From contig JBBTXM010000029.1 of assembly GCA_038062255.1 (NCBI GenBank), forward strand, positions 1-6,459: 6,459 nucleotides of DNA, read 5' to 3'. Positions 1 through 4,580 of the stretch are shown here, piece after piece. A model generated the notes under the pieces. The model saw only the letters and a program-made list of their open reading frames with translations, made no database searches and was not told the origin of the DNA. The stretch comes from JBBTXM01 sp038062255. GTDB taxonomy: Bacteria > Patescibacteriota > Minisyncoccia > UBA11713 > 2-01-FULL-45-33. The first letter of the stretch is position 1, and every line of letters begins with the position of its first letter. Both the position numbers and the translations under genes were made by a program.

Positions 1-73
1 CGCGAATCTGACCCTCAAGAAGTTTGAGCCTTCTCACGATCCTGCTCTTATTTTTATCGTCCATATATTTCAT
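1..73 (-). CDS. CsoR/RcnR/FrmR family (DUF156) repressor, N-terminal fragment cut by the left edge
   Basis: Reading the minus strand from the ATG at 73 gives 24 codons before the window ends. The peptide contains RRLKLLEGQIR, which matches the signature of helix 1 in the CsoR/RcnR/FrmR family (typically R-R-L-x-R-I-E-G-Q-V-R-G). Members are small all-helical DNA-binding repressors of about 85-100 residues that release DNA on binding Cu(I), Ni/Co, formaldehyde or persulfide. The residues that decide the ligand (Cys and His of helix 2 onward) lie outside the window, so the sensor type cannot be assigned. A second in-frame ATG at codon 4 (64-62) is an alternative start; neither has a Shine-Dalgarno sequence at normal spacing. 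The upstream inverted repeat and promoter strongly support the call. The gene it controls besides itself, often a copper ATPase or chaperone, would lie beyond the left edge. Confidence 0.8.
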   Translation of the reverse strand, partial: MKYMDDKNKSRIVRRLKLLEGQIR

Positions 74-80
74 ATGTATA

Positions 81-104
81 AATATACCCCCCAGGGGGTA
101 TATT
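81..104 (-). promoter_or_regulatory. CsoR-type operator, perfect 11-bp inverted repeat
   Basis: The arm AATATACCCCC (81-91) and its exact reverse complement (94-104) flank a 2-base centre. A G/C tract flanked by TATA-like ends (TACCCCCC/GGGGGTA) is the known operator form of the CsoR/RcnR/FrmR family. It sits 7 bases upstream of the repressor ATG and lies inside the promoter, so binding would block RNA polymerase and give autorepression. The same palindrome would fold as RNA in transcripts coming from the glycosyltransferase gene, whose stop codon is 9 bases upstream. It could therefore also weaken readthrough, though no clean U-tract follows. Confidence 0.75.
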
Positions 105-109
105 GTAAA
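81..109 (-). promoter_or_regulatory. Promoter of the CsoR-family gene, overlapping its operator
   Basis: On the minus strand, a -35 box TTTACA (109-104) is followed by exactly 17 bases (103-87) and a -10 box TATATT (86-81). Each box matches the sigma-70 consensus at 5 of 6 positions. The inverted repeat occupies the spacer and the -10 box. A start about 7 bases after the -10 falls near 73-75, at or next to the ATG, which predicts a leaderless message. TTTACAATAT at the -35 is identical to the -35 region of the glycosyltransferase promoter. Confidence 0.6.
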
Positions 110-113
110 CAAA

Positions 114-1640
114 TTATTTTCTCTCCTTTGGAGTGATCCAAAATCCCATGTACTTGCCAAGCATAAGTCTTGTTTGAGCGTCAAGCGCTGGAATCGCGCC
201 TAAAAATATTATGGTTAAAGGCACCAGAATCCACTGCAAAAGCATGCCGAAATTTTTGGATTTCCCGTACTCTTTCGGGCGAGGGGGCAAAAGCTTCATT
301 GAGATAATCGCAGATGTCACAAGGCCAGCCATTGCAAGAGTCATTATTATGCGGGTGATTTGCGGCAAATTGTAAGCGATTACAAGCTGGTTGAACTCCC
401 GCCCCCCCAAAATTATCGGAAGCCACCCCAAAGCAAAAATCATAATCGCGTTTGTGGACCACGACCAAAATCCCTCAATCATGTTGAAAAGGTAATAAGC
501 TTTTTTGCGAAAAGAAATATTTTTATTTTTTAAAAAACCAAAAGCAACATACGGAAAATTCTCCACTCCCCAAGCCCATCTTTGCTGCTGCTTATAAACA
601 TTTTTTAAAGTTCCCCAGAATGTCGGCGCCAAGTTTGCATCTAGCGACACCGTGTACGAAAGAGGGACCGATCGGTAATCGCCGTCGTAAAACAAAAGAG
701 CGTTCCAAAAAATCCTGGAATCTTCCGACACTATATTTTTCTGCCAAAAATCCATTTCCACAAGAGTTTTAAAACTCATGGAGTGCGAAGAAAAAGTGGT
801 GAGCCTTTCCGGACGCTCTTGCTGCATCATCTGCCAAAAAGTTCCCGATGTCGCCACCACCCTTGAAAGCGCGGGAGTAGCCCAAATATTGTTATTGTAC
901 ACTGGCACAGGCTGATAAGAAGATTTAAACGGGCTCTGGGCGGTTAAAAAATGCCAAGTTAAAACTTCAAAATATTTAGGATATACGCGAGTATCAATAT
1001 CAAAAGATGAAACAATGATATTTTCGTAAGAAATTCTGTGTGAGTCTATAAAATTTTCTTTTATAAATTTTCCAGCCCACGATTCGTTGGCACCCTTTCC
1101 AGGAATTTCGCCTTCAATTCCCAAAGGATGCATAGTCACAAACAAGTTGGGGAATGTTTGTCCAAATTCTTCCTTGACCCTATTCCCTATTCCCCGGCCC
1201 CCATCTTTGTATCTTTCTTCGTACGACAAAACCAATATCATTTTTTCTTTAGACCAATCACTTTTTTGAAGTGCTAGAATTGTGTCGCGCACAACCCCAT
1301 ACGATTCTTGCGACATTGGCAAAATCACAAACTGCCAAATATGTTCTGTCCGCAAACGAGAAAGGCGTTCTTGCCAATCTATTTTCAAATTTTCGGACAT
1401 TCTTTTGAAGTTGGCGCGCAAATGAAACGATAAAAATATCGTTTTGACCAGCCAATAAAGGTCGAAAATAATTATAAAAACCGCGGCCCAAACCGGCGCA
1501 AAATAAGAAACAAAAAATATTCCTCCGATTGTACCCCAAGCCAAAATTCCCGGAAAAATCTCAAGCAGGCGATAAATAATCTTATCGCGGCCCATAAAGT
1601 CCATTGCAGTACCAGCTTTTATATAAAGCGCTTTTTCCAC
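114..1640 (-). CDS. Membrane-bound family 2 glycosyltransferase
   Basis: A 508-residue integral membrane protein with a GT2 (GT-A fold, cellulose/hyaluronan-synthase-like) catalytic core. Two hydrophobic segments (about 31-49 and 51-71) precede a cytoplasmic domain (about 100-360), and three or so membrane segments follow (about 384-412, 427-450, 466-484). Core motifs in order are GKGAN (181-185), a DxD-type metal/nucleotide-sugar site in SSFDIDT (D214, D216), SED (305-307) as the acceptor/catalytic-base region, and QQQRW (351-355) matching the QxxRW motif of processive enzymes. It probably transfers sugar from a nucleotide or lipid-linked donor to a cell-surface polymer; the substrate cannot be told. 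The start is a GTG just downstream of an in-frame TGA (1661-1659) and has no clear ribosome site. ATG codons at residues 13 and 16 are alternatives. It ends in TAA. It has its own promoter and is separated from spoVR by terminator hairpins, so it need not share a function with that operon. Confidence 0.85.
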   Translation of the reverse strand: MEKALYIKAGTAMDFMGRDKIIYRLLEIFPGILAWGTIGGIFFVSYFAPVWAAVFIIIFDLYWLVKTIFLSFHLRANFKRMSENLKIDWQERLSRLRTEHIWQFVILPMSQESYGVVRDTILALQKSDWSKEKMILVLSYEERYKDGGRGIGNRVKEEFGQTFPNLFVTMHPLGIEGEIPGKGANESWAGKFIKENFIDSHRISYENIIVSSFDIDTRVYPKYFEVLTWHFLTAQSPFKSSYQPVPVYNNNIWATPALSRVVATSGTFWQMMQQERPERLTTFSSHSMSFKTLVEMDFWQKNIVSEDSRIFWNALLFYDGDYRSVPLSYTVSLDANLAPTFWGTLKNVYKQQQRWAWGVENFPYVAFGFLKNKNISFRKKAYYLFNMIEGFWSWSTNAIMIFALGWLPIILGGREFNQLVIAYNLPQITRIIMTLAMAGLVTSAIISMKLLPPRPKEYGKSKNFGMLLQWILVPLTIIFLGAIPALDAQTRLMLGKYMGFWITPKERK

Positions 1641-1698
1641 CCCGTTAGAAAATTTACATCAAGCCCAATAACCATTTCGGACTTCTAATTTGCTAAGC

Positions 1699-1727
1699 AT
1701 TATATAACCAAATATAAATATTGTAAA
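1699..1727 (-). promoter_or_regulatory. Strong sigma-70 type promoter of the glycosyltransferase gene
   Basis: On the minus strand, TTTACA (1727-1722) is separated by exactly 17 bases (1721-1705) from a perfect TATAAT (1704-1699). It lies just after the spoVR terminator and before the glycosyltransferase. The expected start is near 1692, giving a leader of about 50 bases before the GTG at 1640. Confidence 0.75.
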
Positions 1728-1745
1728 TTTTCGTACGGGGTCCAT

Positions 1746-1776
1746 AAAAAAAGCTTACCACAAGGTAAGCTTTTTT
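1746..1776 (-). terminator. Rho-independent terminator of the spoVR operon (bidirectional form)
   Basis: The 7-bp arms GCTTACC (1753-1759) and GGTAAGC (1764-1770) enclose a 4-base loop. A-tracts on one side and T-tracts on the other extend the stem to 13 bp. On the minus strand the stem is followed by a run of seven U, the classic intrinsic terminator. The mirrored A/T tracts would also terminate plus-strand transcripts. It lies 36 bases past the spoVR stop codon. Confidence 0.85.
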
Positions 1777-1781
1777 GCTTT

Positions 1782-1812
1782 ACCCTCACACCAAAATTTT
1801 TGGTGTGAGGGT
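1782..1812 (-). repeat. 31-base near-perfect palindrome abutting the spoVR stop codon
   Basis: The 15-base arm ACCCTCACACCAAAA (1782-1796) and its exact reverse complement (1798-1812) flank a single central base. The last arm base touches the spoVR TAA (1815-1813). As RNA it forms a GC-rich stem topped by an A/U-rich apex. No U-tract follows, so by itself it is not a standard terminator. It may protect the mRNA 3' end from exonucleases, act as a pre-terminator hairpin, or be a protein-binding site. Confidence 0.8.
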
Positions 1813-3363
1813 TTATTTCTTTTTTTTCTTTTTTTTCTTTTTTGATTCTTCAAGTATTGGCTTGGAAGAAAACAGCTTCTTAGCGCCTTCAGCAACAGTT
1901 TCAATGTGCACTGTACGCCCCCAGATTTTACGCAAATTTTCAAGAGTGTCCTGGAGAAAATCTTGTCTTAAATCTATTCCTTCGTGGCGATGCTGCAAAA
2001 GAAGTTCGCTCCTATTTTGAAAGTTTCCGCTTTTTACGCAAATAAACGGCCTGCCGAAATTTGTTAATGAAAAAAGAAGTTTTCTTTTTATGTTTTTCCA
2101 GTTTCTATCGGCAATTTCGTAAACTCCGCCTTCCTTGTTGAAAACATAAGTGAAAAAATTATTTTCCAGGCAAAATTCCTCCGTAAAAAACTCGTCAACG
2201 AAGGATATGTCGTTGTAAATTTTCCGCACTTCGAATATTTTGTCTCTGCCAAGACCCAGCTTTTTGTCCCAACTTGCCAAAGCAGAATAATTTTCGCATT
2301 CTTCGTACTCTTTGCCGAATTTTCCCTTGTTCCACCGGTCTTCGATATCTTTCCACAATTTCCATCCTAGGCGATATGGATTTATCTGTCCCGCCCTGGC
2401 CGCAACCGTTCCGGAATGATGGTCGGCAAAGTCGATAATTTCCGAATCCGTAAGGCATTTTTCTATCATAATTTTTTCATGCCAATACGTCGCCCAGCCT
2501 TCGTTCATGATTTTGGTTTCAGCTTGCGGAGCGAAATAATAAGCTTCTTCGCGCATTATCCAGAGAATTTCCCTCTGCCACTCTTCAAGCGGAGCGTGTT
2601 CAATTAAAAAAAGCATGACGTCTCTTTCTGGATTTTCTGGAAAGTCCTGTTTTTGTTCGATTTGTTTTTGGCGGGCAAACTCCGCATCCAGACGCCCTTG
2701 CTTCGCATCAATAACATTTTTGGGATTTATGTAACCGTTCATATACTCTTTTGCGGGAATTTTTTGCGCAATCTGCGGATGGCCATTCTTTGCAACTTCC
2801 AGAGAAAATCTGGGCTTATCGGCCTGCCTTTTTATAAATACCGAGTGCGGATCAATCAAGTCACTTATGGATCTGCATAAATCTATGAAACTCTCAACAG
2901 TATCAATTCCATACCTATCGACGTATTTCCTAACTTTAGTGGCATGGTTGGCCATGGCATCCATCATTTTGCGATTTGTTTGGGAAAACGAAGCGTTGTT
3001 CTTGAAAAAATCTGAATGGCCAAACACGTGCGCCATGACAATTTTTTGGTCCACCAAGTTGTTGCTTTCAAGAAGATACGCCCAGCAAGGGTCATTATTT
3101 ATAACCATTTCGTAAATAGTATGAAGTCCGTGCCTGTAGCTTTTCTGCAGCCGTTCGTACTCCATTCCAAACTCCCAGCTGGGATATCGGTTTGGAAAAC
3201 CGCCGTAAGCGGCTATTATATTCATCTCTTCAAAATCCAAAAACTCGAAATAGGTGTCAAAAAAATCAAGCCCATATTCAATAGCGTAGCCCTTTATTTC
3301 ATCTCGAGATTTTTTTAAATACCCCAAGCCCTTTCCGGGAGGACCTTTGTGTTTTTTTACCAT
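1813..3363 (-). CDS. spoVR: SpoVR family protein
   Basis: The 516-residue product is close to the length of E. coli YcgB (about 510) and Bacillus SpoVR (about 470). Family hallmarks are visible: an N-terminal block rich in aromatic and Gly residues with YGGFPNRYP (53-61), AHVFGHSDFFKNN (111-123) with paired His, and NEGWATYWH (287-295) giving E288 and H295. ADHHSGTV (313-320) is followed by INPYRLGWKLWKDIEDRWN. The His/Glu pattern suggests a metal-binding or hydrolase-like core, but its biochemical activity is not established. In Bacillus the family affects spore cortex formation; in enterobacteria it belongs to the general stress set with PrkA and YeaH. The ATG is preceded by AAAGGGG (3378-3372) at 8-base spacing, and the yeaH stop lies only 2 bases upstream, so coupled translation is likely. 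The C-terminus is odd: after LEES it ends in nine lysines, encoded by three copies of a 9-mer. Confidence 0.93.
   Translation of the reverse strand: MVKKHKGPPGKGLGYLKKSRDEIKGYAIEYGLDFFDTYFEFLDFEEMNIIAAYGGFPNRYPSWEFGMEYERLQKSYRHGLHTIYEMVINNDPCWAYLLESNNLVDQKIVMAHVFGHSDFFKNNASFSQTNRKMMDAMANHATKVRKYVDRYGIDTVESFIDLCRSISDLIDPHSVFIKRQADKPRFSLEVAKNGHPQIAQKIPAKEYMNGYINPKNVIDAKQGRLDAEFARQKQIEQKQDFPENPERDVMLFLIEHAPLEEWQREILWIMREEAYYFAPQAETKIMNEGWATYWHEKIMIEKCLTDSEIIDFADHHSGTVAARAGQINPYRLGWKLWKDIEDRWNKGKFGKEYEECENYSALASWDKKLGLGRDKIFEVRKIYNDISFVDEFFTEEFCLENNFFTYVFNKEGGVYEIADRNWKNIKRKLLFSLTNFGRPFICVKSGNFQNRSELLLQHRHEGIDLRQDFLQDTLENLRKIWGRTVHIETVAEGAKKLFSSKPILEESKKKKKKKKK
1816..1842 (-). repeat. Triplicated 9-mer encoding a nine-lysine C-terminal tail of SpoVR
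   Basis: The minus strand reads three exact copies of AAAAAGAAA immediately before the TAA of spoVR, giving residues 508-516 as Lys. This A-rich homopolymer-like tract is prone to replication or transcription slippage. Each unit contains a run of consecutive A that continues into the next unit. Confidence 0.9.
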
Positions 3364-3365
3364 TT

Positions 3366-4481
3366 TTATTTCCCCTTTCCCAAGAAGTCTTTGATGGACT
3401 TAAGGATATCATCTCGCGTTTCAATGCGGGAAGTTACAAAGTTATCAGCATCTTTTATGTTGCTTTCAAGTTCGCGGATAAATTGCCCGCTTCCGTATGT
3501 GGATTCAACCTGCCCGTAGCCGAATAGGTTTACTTTGGGCAAAAAATTATTTTTTAGCATTCCAATGCAACGGTTGTTGTCTTCCCCAGTAAAATTATCT
3601 CCATCGGAAAAGTGGAAAACATAGATATTCCAAAGCTCCTGCGGGTATTCTTCTTCTATAATATTTAAACAAAGTTCGTAAGCCGATGAAATGACCGTTC
3701 CCCCGCTTTCACGCGTGTTGAAAAACGTCTCTGAATCCACTTCCTGCGCTACCGCGTCGTGAATGATATATCTCGTTACGACTCCTTTGTAGTTTGTCTG
3801 TATCCAAGTATCAATCCAAAACGACTCAATGCGGACAATTTCCTTCTGGTCGTCTCCCATAGATCCGGAGACGTCCATCATATAAATTATGAGCGCGTTG
3901 CTTTCCGGCCGCTGTTTGGTTTTCCATGAAATATACCGCTTGTCTTCATGGATTGGAACTATGTACGGGTTCAACGGATCATACGAACCAGCCGAAATCT
4001 GGCGCTTCAGCGCTTCCTTATATGTGCGCTTGAAATGCCGCAGCGATTCGGGGCCAACCCTTGAAATCCGCGAGTAATGGTCGCGCTCTGTTTTTATTTT
4101 GGCGCTTCCTTTTGGCTGGATTCTGGGCAATTCAAGTTCTTCAGCGAGTATCTGCGCCAGCTCTTCTATTGTTAAATCAACCTCAAGAATGTGGTTGCCT
4201 GGCGCGTTGCCGGCTTGGCCTTCTCCTCCGTCATCCACATCTCCCGGAGCAAGAGCTTGTCCGGGACTGCCTTCGCCTTGGCCCACTCCGCCAGTATTGC
4301 GTCGGCCAAACCTGAAGTTCGGCGTTTCAATCTGGGGAATTGGAATGCTTACAAAGTCTTTTCCTTTTTTGCCAATAAGCTCTCCTTGAGAAATATACTT
4401 CTTAAGATTTTGTTTTATTTTTCCGCGAATTATCTGGCGAAATCTCAAATAATCCTGTTCTATATTGAGCATATTACCCAT
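3366..4481 (-). CDS. yeaH: YeaH/YhbH family protein (DUF444) with von Willebrand factor A domain
   Basis: 371 residues from the chosen ATG. The N-terminal basic region (1-60) holds the family motif SIPIPQIETPNFRFG (45-59; compare the basic-then-ETPxFRxG block of YeaH/YhbH). It is followed by a Gly-rich, probably disordered linker (64-98). VDLTIEELAQILAEELELP (101-119) is another conserved block. A vWA-like domain spans about 195-370 with a full MIDAS metal site: D203-S205-S207 (DVSGSMG), T262 (SGGT) and D293 (FSDGDN). MIDAS proteins commonly pair with AAA+ ATPases, which fits the adjacent prkA and suggests YeaH is an adaptor or partner in a PrkA complex. The ATG at 4481 has GGAGG (4493-4489) 7 bases upstream; a longer in-frame TTG start at 4529 adds 16 residues but has no such site and overlaps likely promoter sequence. 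The gene ends 2 bases before the spoVR ATG. Confidence 0.92.
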   Translation of the reverse strand: MGNMLNIEQDYLRFRQIIRGKIKQNLKKYISQGELIGKKGKDFVSIPIPQIETPNFRFGRRNTGGVGQGEGSPGQALAPGDVDDGGEGQAGNAPGNHILEVDLTIEELAQILAEELELPRIQPKGSAKIKTERDHYSRISRVGPESLRHFKRTYKEALKRQISAGSYDPLNPYIVPIHEDKRYISWKTKQRPESNALIIYMMDVSGSMGDDQKEIVRIESFWIDTWIQTNYKGVVTRYIIHDAVAQEVDSETFFNTRESGGTVISSAYELCLNIIEEEYPQELWNIYVFHFSDGDNFTGEDNNRCIGMLKNNFLPKVNLFGYGQVESTYGSGQFIRELESNIKDADNFVTSRIETRDDILKSIKDFLGKGK

Positions 4482-4488
4482 GACTTTG

Positions 4489-4493
4489 CCTCC
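4489..4493 (-). promoter_or_regulatory. Ribosome binding site that fixes the yeaH start
   Basis: GGAGG on the minus strand with a 7-base spacer to the ATG at 4481-4479. It is the best Shine-Dalgarno site in the window and favours this ATG over the in-frame TTG at 4529 and over the ATG three codons downstream. Confidence 0.85.
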
Positions 4494-4500
4494 AAATTTA

Positions 4501-4529
4501 AATAAACTCCTATAAGTTAAATACCCCAA
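4501..4529 (-). promoter_or_regulatory. Possible weak promoter for yeaH-spoVR
   Basis: After the terminator that follows prkA, the minus strand offers TTGGGG (4529-4524), a 17-base spacer and TTTATT (4506-4501), each a partial sigma-70 match (about 4 of 6). The placement is logical, because a terminator upstream would otherwise starve yeaH-spoVR. The boxes are weak, and expression by readthrough or an alternative sigma factor is equally possible. Confidence 0.25.
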
Positions 4530-4536
4530 AAAGCCT

Positions 4537-4573
4537 AAAAAAACAACCCTCCGACCATGGTCAGAGGGGTTTT
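4537..4573 (-). terminator. Intrinsic terminator/attenuator between prkA and yeaH
   Basis: The minus-strand RNA, starting 8 bases after the prkA stop, folds with arms around GACCATGGTC (4562-4553). The stem is extended by one U-G wobble pair, CUC/GAG and CC/GG, with one bulged C. A G and seven U (4543-4537) follow immediately. The mismatch seen on the plus strand (C4552 against A4563) becomes a U-G wobble in the minus-strand RNA, so the structure is best formed in the prkA to yeaH direction. Confidence 0.8.
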
Positions 4574-4580
4574 ACAATAG

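Noticed and set aside
1641..1812. Possible small RNA or riboswitch in the spoVR-glycosyltransferase gap
   Set aside because: The gap is fully explained by two hairpins, a consensus promoter and a short leader; no recognised riboswitch core or T-box was seen.
1775..2020. Plus-strand open frame with a poly-Phe stretch opposite the spoVR 3' end
   Set aside because: It is the reverse reading of the lysine tract and the palindrome; no ribosome site, and the opposite strand has a clear SpoVR gene.
2416..3318. Several plus-strand open frames of 60-100 codons opposite spoVR
   Set aside because: Shadows of the SpoVR frame with no recognisable motifs, no ribosome sites and no promoters.
4482..4529. 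Longer YeaH starting at TTG 4529
   Set aside because: The added 16 residues have no ribosome site or visible family motif, while the ATG at 4481 has GGAGG at 7-base spacing.
4553..4562. GACCATGGTC palindrome as a stand-alone operator
   Set aside because: It is the apex of the terminator stem, with flanking pairs and a U-tract, which explains it better.
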